Positions 21,815-31,032 are shown, numbered from the stretch's first letter. The stretch is DNA of 38,973 nucleotides from Parvularcula sp964342585 (GCA_964342585.1 CAYFHK010000008.1:1-38973); one strand, 5' to 3'. Made by a program: numbers and translations. Notes: a model not told the origin generated them from the letters alone.

Positions 21815-22611
21815 CACCTGATCGCATTGCCGCTTATTTGCGCCGGATTGGGTTAGACCGCGCGCCGAAAGTAACGCCCGAAGGGCTGGCCACGCTCATC
21901 GAAGCCCACCTGCTTACCGTCCCGTTCGAAAATCTCGACATCACCCTGGGCAGGGGGATCGATTTGGACCGTGCACACTTGTTCGAGAAAATCGTCCGTC
22001 AACGACGCGGCGGCTATTGCTTCGAGCTCAACGGCTTATTCGGCGACCTGCTCGATGCCCTCGGCTTTGAGCGACGCCCTGTCATGGCGCGGGTATGGTA
22101 TCGGGATCCACCGGAGACACCGCCGCTCACACATACACTCAATCTCGTTCGCTTCGGCGGCGAAGAATGGATGGCGGATGTGGGCTTTGGCGGCACCACG
22201 GCGCGCGTGCCGATGTTGCTGAAAGATGGCGCGACGGCGGCGGATATTGACGGTGATGTACGCGTCATTCCGAAAGTAGGCTTCGGTTTGCTCCTTCAAC
22301 GGAAGAAACCAGAGGGGTGGGAAAATCAATTCTCCACCACCGGCGAGACGGCTCATCTCGCCGATCAAATTATCGGCAATCACTATACCTCCACCCATCC
22401 CGCATCGCATTTTACGCACGCTCCGTTAGCTGGAAAATTTACGCTGCAAGGGCGTGACACGCTGGTGGGCCGGACGCTGAACATTCGCCGCGGCTTCGAT
22501 ATAGAGACATCTACGCTTGATGATACCGCCGTACGCCATAGCTTACGCACACGATTTGGATTGAACCTAGGAAAAGATGAAGATGCGCTTGTTCAGACGG
22601 TCTCGACGTAA
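21811..22611 (+). CDS. Arylamine N-acetyltransferase
   Basis: Transfers acetyl from acetyl-CoA to arylamines, hydrazines and related amines, in the cytoplasm. 266 residues, the normal length. The Cys-His-Asp triad is complete: Cys70 in RRGGYCFELN, His108 in LTHTLNLV and Asp123 in WMADVGFGG. PFENLDITLGR near the N-terminus is also typical. Its ATG overlaps the uup stop by four bases (ATGA), which suggests coupled translation though no functional link is known. It ends shortly before the flavodoxin-like gene. Acceptor substrate cannot be inferred. Confidence 0.95.
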   Translation: MTPDRIAAYLRRIGLDRAPKVTPEGLATLIEAHLLTVPFENLDITLGRGIDLDRAHLFEKIVRQRRGGYCFELNGLFGDLLDALGFERRPVMARVWYRDPPETPPLTHTLNLVRFGGEEWMADVGFGGTTARVPMLLKDGATAADIDGDVRVIPKVGFGLLLQRKKPEGWENQFSTTGETAHLADQIIGNHYTSTHPASHFTHAPLAGKFTLQGRDTLVGRTLNIRRGFDIETSTLDDTAVRHSLRTRFGLNLGKDEDALVQTVST

Positions 22612-22651
22612 CGCGGCGCCCACGCAACAGGCCTCAGAAGAGGAAACGCCC

Positions 22652-23356
22652 ATGACCGATATGTCTGGCCTGAAGGCCGTGTTCGTGAATTGCACATTGA
22701 AAAAGTCGCCCGCCCTCTCCCACACCGATGGGCTGATGGAATCCGCCAGATCAATTATGCGTGAGGCGGGGGTATCGGTCTCCACCATCAGGCTCGTGGA
22801 CCATGACGTCGCGGCCGGTGTTTATCCTGACATGACGGAGCATGGGTGGCAGACGGATGAATGGCCAGCGCTCTTCAAAGAGATCATCGCCGCCGATATC
22901 CTCGTTGTCGGCTCGCCGATCTGGCTCGGCCAGCACAGTTCAGAATGCGCCAAGCTGATTGAACGGCTTTACGCGCATTCCGGCGAGCAGAATGACAAAG
23001 GTCAGTATATCTACTATGGAAAAGTGGGCGGCTGCGTCATCACAGGCAATGAAGACGGCATCAAACACGTTTCCATGGGCCTACTCTATTCCCTTCAGCA
23101 TATCGGTTACACTATTCCGCCGCAGGCGGATTGTGGATGGATTGGCGAAGCTGGCCCTGGCCCAAGCTATTGCGACGACGGCTCAGGCGGCCCCACCAAT
23201 GAATTCACGCAACGAAACACGACCTTCATGGCGTGGAACTTGATGCACATGGCAAGAATGCTAAAGGCGGCAGGCGGCCTACCTGCCCATGGCAATGTCC
23301 GTGCAGATTGGAAATGCCATAAGGGCCCCGGATGGCCAAATCCAGAACACAGATAA
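22652..23356 (+). CDS. Flavodoxin-like NAD(P)H-dependent oxidoreductase
   Basis: Cytoplasmic FMN-binding oxidoreductase, 234 residues. The core starts LKAVFVNCTLKKSPALSHTD, the phosphate-binding loop of flavodoxin-like reductases, followed by IIAADILVVGSPIWLGQHSS (FMN loop) and GKVGGCVITGNEDGIKHVSM. The C-terminal part, with GPSYCDDGSGGPTNEFTQRN, is typical of a group annotated NAD(P)H-dependent oxidoreductase or flavodoxin family protein. ATG 22652 has GAGGAAA upstream; an in-frame ATG at 22577 with AGGAAAAG would add 25 residues and overlap the acetyltransferase by 35 nt. A quinone or azo-compound reductase role alongside arylamine acetylation is possible but speculative. Confidence 0.87.
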   Translation: MTDMSGLKAVFVNCTLKKSPALSHTDGLMESARSIMREAGVSVSTIRLVDHDVAAGVYPDMTEHGWQTDEWPALFKEIIAADILVVGSPIWLGQHSSECAKLIERLYAHSGEQNDKGQYIYYGKVGGCVITGNEDGIKHVSMGLLYSLQHIGYTIPPQADCGWIGEAGPGPSYCDDGSGGPTNEFTQRNTTFMAWNLMHMARMLKAAGGLPAHGNVRADWKCHKGPGWPNPEHR

Positions 23357-23409
23357 CTCTGGCAGGCGTACGGGCCACCGCAAACCCCGCTCGTTACGGA
23401 CGCGAGATT

Positions 23410-24591
23410 CTAGCCGACGGCGCGCTGACCAGACACCGCAAGACGGTTGCGCTCCGCTAGGATAGCGTCTGTCAGTATCGTGAGCGCTTTATTGAGATCG
23501 TATGCCGGCTTTGCAAAGCCAATGCGGATGTGACCTGATTTGCCGAAAAGCTCTCCGGGGACCACGATCAAACCTGACTCACGAAAAACGCGTTGGCTAA
23601 ATTCCCGTGTGTCATCAATGCCGATCAGACGCGGAAATGTGATGGGGCCAGTTGGCGGGATGGCTTCATCACTGATCCCCAGCCGTTGCCACTCCGAGAA
23701 GACTTCTTCCATGATCGGCTGCGCCTGCCCGAGGATCGACGCCGTATACGCCGCAAAAGCCGACGGCTCCTCCACCACTAGCGACGATATGGCATGGGTG
23801 AGGTTCGAAATTGATGAACCAAAGGCCGCGCGATGGTCCTCTAGCGGCGCAAGGGCATCGGGATGCCCCATGATCCAGCCACAACGCAATGTGGAGAGGC
23901 CAAAGATCTTTGTAAGGCTCGAAACGGTCAATAGATTGGGTGACGAGACGGAGACGGGCCGGCCACCAAAGCCTCTCTCACTATAGTCTGCATAAACTGC
24001 ATCGAGAACGACATGGATGCCGTATTCTTCAGCCGTTTCTACAAGCTTTTCCAGGAGGAACGGTGAAAGAGCACGGCCTGTCGGATTGTGCGTGTCGCTG
24101 ATAATTATCAGCTTGGTGTTCGGTCTAACTAGTGACTTGAGCGCGGTAATGTCGAAACCGCCGGTCGCGTGATCGCGCTCTAGCTTTGATACCGCGCATC
24201 TATTTCGCCGCGCGCTCGCCTCGAAAATATCAAAACCAGGAGACTCTACAATGATATGATCTTTCGGTGCACAGAACACACGGCAGATAAAATCGATCGC
24301 GTCTGCCGCGCCTGTCCAAGTCAATATACAGTCTTCCGGGACCGAGTATCGTTTTGAAAGCGCGTCATGCAGATAGGGATTACCCGAAGCAAACGCGCTC
24401 ACATATCGGTCTGTAAGCGGATCTTCAAAAGCATTGGCTACCAATGGCGCGAGAAGGTGCTTGGGTTCGGGGACGGAGCTATCGAATAAGCTGACCATCG
24501 GCCGCGCGGATTGGCGCACGGCCGTCAACATCTCGCGGACCCAAACCGCGTAGCCTTCCCCCTTACCAGGCTGCATCGTGAGGTTATTCAC
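23410..24591 (-). CDS. PLP-dependent aminotransferase, class I/II
   Basis: Fold-type I PLP enzyme of 393 residues, cytoplasmic. Diagnostic residues: THNPTGR (169-173) with the PLP Asn, Asp197 in VVLDAVYADY, the Schiff-base Lys228 in SSLTKIFGLSTLRCGW with phosphate-binding Arg236, and a C-terminal GHIRIGFA Arg that contacts the substrate carboxylate. Substrate not predictable; resemblance is to the aspartate/aromatic/kynurenine branch broadly. It starts with GTG (GGAAAA upstream) or possibly ATG 24576. It sits 111 nt downstream of the permease on the same strand, as the last gene of the peptide/amino-acid cluster, perhaps from its own promoter. Confidence 0.92.
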   Translation of the reverse strand: MNNLTMQPGKGEGYAVWVREMLTAVRQSARPMVSLFDSSVPEPKHLLAPLVANAFEDPLTDRYVSAFASGNPYLHDALSKRYSVPEDCILTWTGAADAIDFICRVFCAPKDHIIVESPGFDIFEASARRNRCAVSKLERDHATGGFDITALKSLVRPNTKLIIISDTHNPTGRALSPFLLEKLVETAEEYGIHVVLDAVYADYSERGFGGRPVSVSSPNLLTVSSLTKIFGLSTLRCGWIMGHPDALAPLEDHRAAFGSSISNLTHAISSLVVEEPSAFAAYTASILGQAQPIMEEVFSEWQRLGISDEAIPPTGPITFPRLIGIDDTREFSQRVFRESGLIVVPGELFGKSGHIRIGFAKPAYDLNKALTILTDAILAERNRLAVSGQRAVG

Positions 24592-24702
24592 GCCACTTTT
24601 TCCAATTTAATCAAGCGAATTTATAAGACCTATTCCGGGCGTTTTTTATCTTGATCGCCCCTCTTCTTCGGCGAACGCCGCATAATCATGCTGCAAACGT
24701 AC

Positions 24703-26004
24703 TCAAATCGCGGGGCTCGCAGCGCTACGCCGCGCCCAAAGAAGCCAATAAATACAGCCAATCCCCATCCAAACAATCAACAGTATATAGGGACGCCAAT
24801 CTGCAGTCAGCCCCAGGAGCACGATCGCCACGGCCAACACTGCACCAATATAGGACACTGTCATAATGAGGTTGGCCGGCAGAAACGCGGCTTGTGACTG
24901 CGGCGCATCCTGCGACCTGCGTGCAGCAACAGCGGCGCCCAAACTACACGCGGCATATTTCAACATTGTCGGCACATTGACCGAAAGCAGAAGGAAAATA
25001 AGATTCGACGGAAGCAATAGCCCGATGAGCGCAGCCATATAGACTACGGCGATGGCCCGATGGGGCGTTCCGAATTTAGGATGCACCGCCGCGAGAAATT
25101 TCGGGAAGACTCCTGCCCGCGACATGGCGAGCAGACTCCGCGAGAAAATCAGGACCAGAGCATTCAGTGTTTGGAGGATAGCAAAGGCCGCCGCCGCCGC
25201 GATAATCGCCGGTCCCATATCGCCCATCGTACGGCTCGCTACATCAACCAATGGCGCCGAACTGCCGGCAAGGATGTCTGCCCCCAGCACACCGAGTGAA
25301 ACAGCCGCGATGAGTCCGTAAACGGAGATGGTCAAGAGAATACCAAGTCCAATCCCAAGAGGAATCGTCCGTGCCGGCCGCTTGACCTCTTCGCCGATTT
25401 CCACGGCTGTTTCGATGCCGAGAAACAGGCTAATCATCAAAGGGACGGCACCTAAGATCGCGAGCGTACTGTTCGATTGGGGTAGAAGGAATGTCCAGTC
25501 GACCTGAGGCGTCCCGGCGCCGGCATAAAAGCCGAAAACGATCAGCAGTAAAATCATCATCGCCGTCTGCACCCACGCAGCGACCGAAACGCCAAGGAAG
25601 TTAAGGAAAACCACAACAGAAATGCTGCCGATGGCTAAGAGCGGCCCGGGGACAGGCACCACACTCGTCACATAGCTGACCAATACCTTCGCCAAGATGA
25701 CGATCGCCCCTGTGGTGCCGATGATCCGTAACCAGGCGACCGCAAAGCCGACGAACGGGTGCAAATATCGCCGCGGCCATTCGTAGGATGCGCCGCTCAC
25801 CGGCGCGTTGGCCCCCAAATAAGCGTAGGACAATGCGAAGAGCAGCATCGGCATCGCCGCAAGTACCAGCGCGACCAGTAACCCCGATCCGGCCTGTTCA
25901 GCCGCCGGCTGAAGCACGGTGAAGATCGATACGCCGATCGCGGTACCAGCACCAAGGATGGCGACACCGACAACGCCGACCTCTTGCTTCAGCGCCCCGC
26001 TCAT
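24703..26004 (-). CDS. APC-superfamily amino acid permease
   Basis: Inner-membrane transporter of 433 residues with about twelve hydrophobic segments. The start (VAILGAGTAIGVSIFTVL) has the glycine-rich unwound TM1 typical of APC transporters, and SGASYEWPRRYLHPFVGFAVAW in TM3 and LGIETAVEIGEEVKRPARTIP in TM6 to loop 6-7 are family hallmarks. Likely imports amino acids or small amines with H+ or by exchange. Its ATG overlaps the stop of the amidohydrolase (ATGA), tying it to the degradation of some amide or dipeptide in the periplasm and uptake of the product (inference). Confidence 0.93.
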   Translation of the reverse strand: MSGALKQEVGVVGVAILGAGTAIGVSIFTVLQPAAEQAGSGLLVALVLAAMPMLLFALSYAYLGANAPVSGASYEWPRRYLHPFVGFAVAWLRIIGTTGAIVILAKVLVSYVTSVVPVPGPLLAIGSISVVVFLNFLGVSVAAWVQTAMMILLLIVFGFYAGAGTPQVDWTFLLPQSNSTLAILGAVPLMISLFLGIETAVEIGEEVKRPARTIPLGIGLGILLTISVYGLIAAVSLGVLGADILAGSSAPLVDVASRTMGDMGPAIIAAAAAFAILQTLNALVLIFSRSLLAMSRAGVFPKFLAAVHPKFGTPHRAIAVVYMAALIGLLLPSNLIFLLLSVNVPTMLKYAACSLGAAVAARRSQDAPQSQAAFLPANLIMTVSYIGAVLAVAIVLLGLTADWRPYILLIVWMGIGCIYWLLWARRSAASPAI

Positions 26005-28028
26005 TCCGCCGCCCCTTCGAGGACCCGCGGTTTTGTCGTAAATGGGCGAATATCAAGCGCTTGGTAAATCTCTTCTGGGTAGTAGATGACCCCGCCGCGA
26101 ACCACCATTCGAGCTGTCCGGATCCCGGCAATATCCTTAAGCGGATTTTTTTCAAGCAAGACGAAATCAGCGTCTCGCCCGCGCTCGATGACGCCACCGC
26201 TTTCACCGCGTCCGAGATAGGTGGCCGCATCAATGGTTGCCAATCTCAGAACATCCGCCGGCGGGATCCCCGCCTGCGCATAAAGCTCCAACTCGCGAAG
26301 CAGCGTGAACCCCGTGCCGTCGTCTGTGCCGGGCAATAGCTGAATCTCATTTTCGTGCAGCAGGGCGAGCACATCGAGGATCACGTTAAAGCTGTCCTGA
26401 TACGCCTTATCTTCCGCCTCGCTTCCGATCGGCGCAAAGGTTCGGCGGCGATTACGCTGATATCCGATGGGCATATGGTCCAGGTACGCACGGTCACCTG
26501 GCTGCACTGTTCTCGCACGGCTAAGCATCAGGCGCTCGAGAATGACCGCTGTCGGATCGAGGGCGACCTCATTCTGTCGCATTAGACCAACCGTTTCCTG
26601 CACATTCTCCGCGTTCAAATCAAGCGCCACAGCGCGGGCCATCGCCGTCAGCCTGAGAGGCGTGCGCGTGTCCTCGCCTTGCTCCAGCAGCCAGCCCAAC
26701 ATCAACTGATTGATATGCGCAATGTCATCATACCCCGCTTTGATTACATCATTCGGCGTTGAAAATGCGGGCACATGCCCCGTTACCCCGAGACCTTGCG
26801 ACTGGGCATAGGCGGCGATGGGCGCAATCCAATCAGGCGGAAATGAATTATAGATCTTGACCTGAAAATATCCGTGTTGCGCGTACCAATCGACCGTCTC
26901 TTTCGCCTCGTCAAAGCTATCGGCCAAAGAACCGAGGCGCATTGAAAACGGGCTTCGTCCCTCCAAAAAACCGCTCGGCACTACACGAGGACCCGATACG
27001 ACACCCCGATCGAGCTCGACCAGATAGTCCTGGAGGAAATCATTATCATTGCCCATATCGCGGACGGTTGTGACGCCCGCGGCAAGGTAATAGAGCCCTG
27101 AACCGCGGTTCATATGGGCATGCATATCGTGCAAGCCGGGCATGAGCGTGCCGCCCTCACCATCAATGATGACCGTGTCAGCCGTGGCGGGAGCGCTCTT
27201 ACCTTCAAAGACGCGAGTGATCTTGCCGCGATAAACGGTAACAGCGGATGGCTTGCTCAGTGTACCAGCTTGTGGATCCAAAATGCGGACATTGATGATT
27301 TGGACCGGGACGTCATATTGATGCGCCAGCGTCTCTTGCAGATTATAGGCGCGCTCCTGCGCGAGCTCTTGAGACAACGCGCCGAGCGGCTCGGCAAAGG
27401 CCTCGGCACCATCGCGGATGATGCTTCCACCCCCAAGAACAGCAAACAGTTCGCCTGCCTCATCGAGCGCGATCGTCGACGGGCTGAGCGAAATACCACC
27501 GATACGGACCAATTCGAGCGTCTTCTCCTGGTTGTCGGCCGTGACCACGCGTTGTCCCAGCGATGTGACGGAGATCTCGCCTCGCGGCAGGATAGAGATG
27601 CGGCTTTCTCCCGATCGGCGCGCGACGCGCTCATAAATGGCCAAGGCGTAGGGGCTCGTGTCATTGGCCACATATAGCCGCGGTGCCGACACCCTCTCCT
27701 CGCCTTCATCTGCTTGGCTGGTCCAGCGCGCCGTGCGCCCGTCAATCTCAAATTCTTCCGTGACCTCTGCGCCCATGAGCGACTGCCCATTGACCCGCCA
27801 GGATATTGGGATCGCATTCTCATTGAAAACGATCTGTTCCGTGAGTTTCGGCCCACGGCCGTTATTATCGACCCGGTAATCGATATTCAACGTATTCCCG
27901 TCGCGTTGGACGATAAGCTGGCCGACTTCCTCACTATTGGATATCGTCACAAACCGAAGCTCGTCCGCAAATGCTGTGCCGAGAGAAAGAAAGACGGTTG
28001 AAAGCAGGAACACAAAGGCGCGCATCAA
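26001..28028 (-). CDS. Exported metal-dependent amidohydrolase (COG1228-type, dipeptidase-like)
   Basis: 675-residue enzyme with a cleavable signal peptide (MMRAFVFLLSTVFLSLGTAFA). Residues 24-240 form an unusual beta-rich N-terminal domain; the amidohydrolase barrel follows, with the binuclear metal site His303 and His305 (HDMHAHMN), Lys391 (FQVKIYN, probably carbamylated), His418 (TGHVPA), His438 (DDIAHINQ) and catalytic Asp569 (PGTDDGTG). Characterised relatives in this group hydrolyse Xaa-Pro, Xaa-Arg/Lys or N-acyl amino acids; others are imidazolonepropionase-like. Export suggests a periplasmic dipeptidase. ATGA overlaps on both sides link it to the cyclodeaminase-like gene upstream and the permease downstream. 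Confidence 0.9.
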   Translation of the reverse strand: MMRAFVFLLSTVFLSLGTAFADELRFVTISNSEEVGQLIVQRDGNTLNIDYRVDNNGRGPKLTEQIVFNENAIPISWRVNGQSLMGAEVTEEFEIDGRTARWTSQADEGEERVSAPRLYVANDTSPYALAIYERVARRSGESRISILPRGEISVTSLGQRVVTADNQEKTLELVRIGGISLSPSTIALDEAGELFAVLGGGSIIRDGAEAFAEPLGALSQELAQERAYNLQETLAHQYDVPVQIINVRILDPQAGTLSKPSAVTVYRGKITRVFEGKSAPATADTVIIDGEGGTLMPGLHDMHAHMNRGSGLYYLAAGVTTVRDMGNDNDFLQDYLVELDRGVVSGPRVVPSGFLEGRSPFSMRLGSLADSFDEAKETVDWYAQHGYFQVKIYNSFPPDWIAPIAAYAQSQGLGVTGHVPAFSTPNDVIKAGYDDIAHINQLMLGWLLEQGEDTRTPLRLTAMARAVALDLNAENVQETVGLMRQNEVALDPTAVILERLMLSRARTVQPGDRAYLDHMPIGYQRNRRRTFAPIGSEAEDKAYQDSFNVILDVLALLHENEIQLLPGTDDGTGFTLLRELELYAQAGIPPADVLRLATIDAATYLGRGESGGVIERGRDADFVLLEKNPLKDIAGIRTARMVVRGGVIYYPEEIYQALDIRPFTTKPRVLEGAAE

Positions 28029-28975
28029 CTCTTCTCCAAGGGTTTTTCATGGATATACGCAAGGGCTGCTAGATCTTGGACGATGTTACCAAGTGATTTG
28101 TACACAGTTATATCAAGATCAGCTTCACGTCCGACCTTCTGGCCGGCAAAGACCTCGCCGATCTCTGCGATCATGTCGGCGTCGGTGACGGCGCCCGCAG
28201 ATTTCGCCACCAACCATTCCGCCGCGGCGACCTCAGCCGATGGACGATGATCAACGATGAACCGCGCCTTTTGAAGCAACTCCGTATCCGCCTCAACGGG
28301 ACCGGCATAGCTGGAGCCCACCAGATTAACGTGGGTTCCTGGCGAAACCCAAGCGCCGCGAAGAACGGGTTCGGACGATGAGGTGACGGTACAGATAATA
28401 TCTGCCTGCGCCGCTTTTTCCGGGTCGAGCGCAACGGTTGTATTAAGGCCAAGCACGTCGGCGCCCCATTGTGCCAGTGCCGCGGCTTTCTCTTCGCTCC
28501 GTCCCCATATTTTTACGTGGGTTAAACCCGGCATCGCGGCAAATGCCGCCAGGTGCGATCGGGCTTGCGTGCCCGTGCCAAAAATCGACAATCGTGTTGT
28601 TTCCGGCCGCGCAAGCGCTTTTGTGGCGGCGACGGTCATCGCCGCAGTTCTGATCTCAGTGACCGAGCCTGCGTCGGCGATAGCGATCGGGTTCCCACGA
28701 TCGGCTTCGAAAAGCACGACAATGCCCTTGTGCGCGCCGCGACCTGGCCGCGCGGGATCTTCGAAGACGCTCACCAGCTTGGCGCCAAAGTCCTCCAACC
28801 GCCCGGGCATCAGCCCAAAGAGTTTTCCCTCGCCGATCTTCAAAATCGATCGTAACGGTTGATCATTGTGAGACAGCGAAAGCGCAATCATCGCCTGCCG
28901 CATCGCGTCGATGCAGCCGGGGTAGTCGAGACGCTGATAAACGTCATCAGGCGTATAAAAGGCGGGCTGTTTCAT
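28025..28975 (-). CDS. Ornithine cyclodeaminase / mu-crystallin family protein, probably an imine reductase
   Basis: NAD(P)-binding enzyme of 316 residues, cytoplasmic. Family residues present: Lys66 in DFGAKLVSVF, Arg109 in TEIRTAA, and the Rossmann loop SIFGTGTQARSHL (133-138). The end ITVYKSLGNIVQDLAAL is also canonical. However the catalytic Asp of true ornithine cyclodeaminases (GADxPGKxEL) is replaced: here VGSSYAGPVEAD puts Ser222 there. Ketimine reductases such as mu-crystallin and plant SARD4 also lack that Asp, so reduction of a cyclic imine or imino acid is more likely than ornithine to proline conversion. ATGA overlaps connect it to the S10 peptidase gene upstream and the amidohydrolase downstream. 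Confidence 0.9.
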   Translation of the reverse strand: MKQPAFYTPDDVYQRLDYPGCIDAMRQAMIALSLSHNDQPLRSILKIGEGKLFGLMPGRLEDFGAKLVSVFEDPARPGRGAHKGIVVLFEADRGNPIAIADAGSVTEIRTAAMTVAATKALARPETTRLSIFGTGTQARSHLAAFAAMPGLTHVKIWGRSEEKAAALAQWGADVLGLNTTVALDPEKAAQADIICTVTSSSEPVLRGAWVSPGTHVNLVGSSYAGPVEADTELLQKARFIVDHRPSAEVAAAEWLVAKSAGAVTDADMIAEIGEVFAGQKVGREADLDITVYKSLGNIVQDLAALAYIHEKPLEKS

Positions 28976-30459
28976 GGTTGCTCGCCACCGATGAACGCAC
29001 GCAAGTCGTTTCCGAATGCTTCGGCGGTCGCGTCAATTGTGTATGCCATATGGCCGCCATCGTAGAGTTTCAGTCGCACACGGTCGGTAGGCCAGTCTGC
29101 TTGGTCGACGAGATACGCGGCACCGCCAACTGTTGTCGACAAATCATATACGCCATTGGCCACAAACACCCTGAAGGTCGGCCACTGTTCGAAGGCATCG
29201 TTGATATAAGATGCATACGGCCAATCAGAGAAGGGCGAGATACCGTGTCCCCAATCCCAATCGTCTAGCCCCTGTACGGGCGACGACATGAGATACTCCC
29301 CACGCGATGCCCCGCCAAGTTCTCCTTGAATGTATTCCTCGACCGCCGTTTTCAGCCCAGGCGCAAGCGCCGTATACATCGGGTCCCCGCGCTCTGATGC
29401 GGGACCGACATATCGCGAATCACTAAAGCCAGTGACCAGCTCCTGTTCGCGCAGAAGCTCGCGGCGGAACTCCATTTTGGTGATCTTCAGGTCGTTTTCG
29501 AGATAATACGTCTCAGAAACCCCAGTCATCTTAGCAAGACGCGCCGCAACGCGACGCTTCCGCCGATCGGATATCGATTTCCCTAAGAACAGCGCTTCTA
29601 TATATTCTGTCTGCGCATAATCGATTGCGTCCTGGACAATCTCGTCGAGAGATCGCCCGTCGGCTTCGGCTTTTCCGTGATAGACCGCTGTCGCCGCAAG
29701 GCTGGGTAAAGAGACCGCATAGCTGACCACGTTCATGGGCCGCTGCGCGTACTCAATTATATTAAGCGCCTGACCAAAGAAGACGACCCCTTCGAGGTTG
29801 AGGTCTGGATAATTTTCCGCGAGGTAAGCGACAAGCGCAGCCGCGCGATTGGTGCCGTAGCTTTCCCCAAAGATAAAGATGGGATCGTTTTGACGCTCGT
29901 GGCGCTGAATCCACGCGACAATTGCCTCACCAATTTGAGCGGCGTCATCGCCCACAGAGAAAAAGTCGCTAGGCTGTGTATCGCCTATAACGCGCGAATA
30001 GCCAGTGGTCGCGGGATCGATGAACACGAGATCCGACACGTCTAGCGGAGACGATGGATTGGGCGCCATCGAAAGCCCATCAAGGCTCTCGGCCGGATCG
30101 TCAGGGAACGGAAATCGTTTCGGCCCGAAGGCTGCCAGGTGCAGCCACGCGGAAGGCGCAATTGGGCCGCCATTGAAAAAGAACGTGATCGGGCGCTGGC
30201 CCTGCGCCTCTTCCGCCACATAGGAGAACAGGGTTAACGTCGCTTTCGCCTCGTCCACGGCAACGGGCAGCGTCTCCACCGCCGCGCGATAGCTGAGCTG
30301 AACATCGCCAAACTGACCCTCAAAAACGCCGACGACATCACTTTCTTCCTGTGCGAACGCCGGCAACGTGAGTGAGCCCAACAGATAGAGTATCGCAGCC
30401 ATCAGCAGTGACCCAGCACTCAAGTCTTTTCTTACGTGCACCGATCTCATGTTCAACAT
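28972..30459 (-). CDS. Exported S10 serine carboxypeptidase, divergent oxyanion loop
   Basis: Serine carboxypeptidase-like protein of 495 residues with an N-terminal signal peptide (basic start, hydrophobic LLMAAILYLLGSLTLPAFA). The triad is Ser200 in FGESYGTNRAAAL, Asp439 in NGVYDLSTTVG and His470 in YDGGHMAY. The usual NGGPGSSS-like loop reads FNGGPIAPSAWL, so the third glycine and serines are altered. S10 enzymes remove C-terminal residues, with best activity at acidic pH. Paralogue of the S10 protein at 31029-32456: both have 31 residues from Asp to His. It starts 96 nt after the Lrp gene and overlaps the cyclodeaminase-like gene (ATGA). An ATG three codons in (30450) is an alternative start. 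Confidence 0.9.
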   Translation of the reverse strand: MLNMRSVHVRKDLSAGSLLMAAILYLLGSLTLPAFAQEESDVVGVFEGQFGDVQLSYRAAVETLPVAVDEAKATLTLFSYVAEEAQGQRPITFFFNGGPIAPSAWLHLAAFGPKRFPFPDDPAESLDGLSMAPNPSSPLDVSDLVFIDPATTGYSRVIGDTQPSDFFSVGDDAAQIGEAIVAWIQRHERQNDPIFIFGESYGTNRAAALVAYLAENYPDLNLEGVVFFGQALNIIEYAQRPMNVVSYAVSLPSLAATAVYHGKAEADGRSLDEIVQDAIDYAQTEYIEALFLGKSISDRRKRRVAARLAKMTGVSETYYLENDLKITKMEFRRELLREQELVTGFSDSRYVGPASERGDPMYTALAPGLKTAVEEYIQGELGGASRGEYLMSSPVQGLDDWDWGHGISPFSDWPYASYINDAFEQWPTFRVFVANGVYDLSTTVGGAAYLVDQADWPTDRVRLKLYDGGHMAYTIDATAEAFGNDLRAFIGGEQP

Positions 30460-30555
30460 CTCGCCCTACCCTCGCGCCGACGAACTGGTCTTGGATTTGC
30501 ATGCTGACTTCCCCAAGACAAAAAATCTTGCGGATGCCCGTTTATGATGCGTGGC

Positions 30556-31032
30556 TTATGTTCCTTGTAGCGGAATTGCCGTTGTGTATTTCACTTCAGA
30601 CAGCGTAACCGTCGATTGAATATCCACCACGCCTGGTAATTTCATCAGTACATTGAAAATAAAGTTCTGGTACCATTCCATCGATGTGGCGAGGACCTTG
30701 ATCATCACATCGCGCTCGCCAAAGAGTGTGTAACACTCGACGATTTCCTCACGCAGTTCGACTTTTCGATAGAAGTCCGCTCGCTCCGAATCTGTCAATG
30801 TCGATATTTTCAGCGTTGCAAAAATCACGGTCGTATGCGGAAATTTGCCGCGATCGAGAAGCGCGACTTGCTTCTCGATATAGCCTTCATCTTTCATTCG
30901 CTGAAGACGGCGCCAACACGGCGATTGCGAGAGCCCAACGCGCTCGGCGAGCTCGCCAGATGAAAGTGACGAATCCTTCTGCATCTGTTTGAGGATCCGC
31001 AGATCGATCTCTGTCAAGGAATCGCTCGTCAA
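30556..31032 (-). CDS. Lrp/AsnC family transcriptional regulator
   Basis: 158-residue feast/famine regulator. The N-terminal helix-turn-helix (about 8-55: EIDLRILKQMQKDSSLSSGE, LAERVGLSQSPCWRRLQRMKDEGYIE) is followed by the ligand-binding RAM domain (about 70-150: TVIFATLKIS, EIVECYTLFGERDVMIKVLA, WYQNFIFNVLMKLPGVVDIQSTV). Lrp/AsnC proteins form octamers or tetramers and sense amino acids or other metabolites. Placed inside the peptidase operon and overlapping the upstream S10 gene (ATGA), it is most likely the local regulator of the cluster, responding to a product of peptide breakdown; autoregulation is usual in this family. Confidence 0.95.
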   Translation of the reverse strand: MTSDSLTEIDLRILKQMQKDSSLSSGELAERVGLSQSPCWRRLQRMKDEGYIEKQVALLDRGKFPHTTVIFATLKISTLTDSERADFYRKVELREEIVECYTLFGERDVMIKVLATSMEWYQNFIFNVLMKLPGVVDIQSTVTLSEVKYTTAIPLQGT

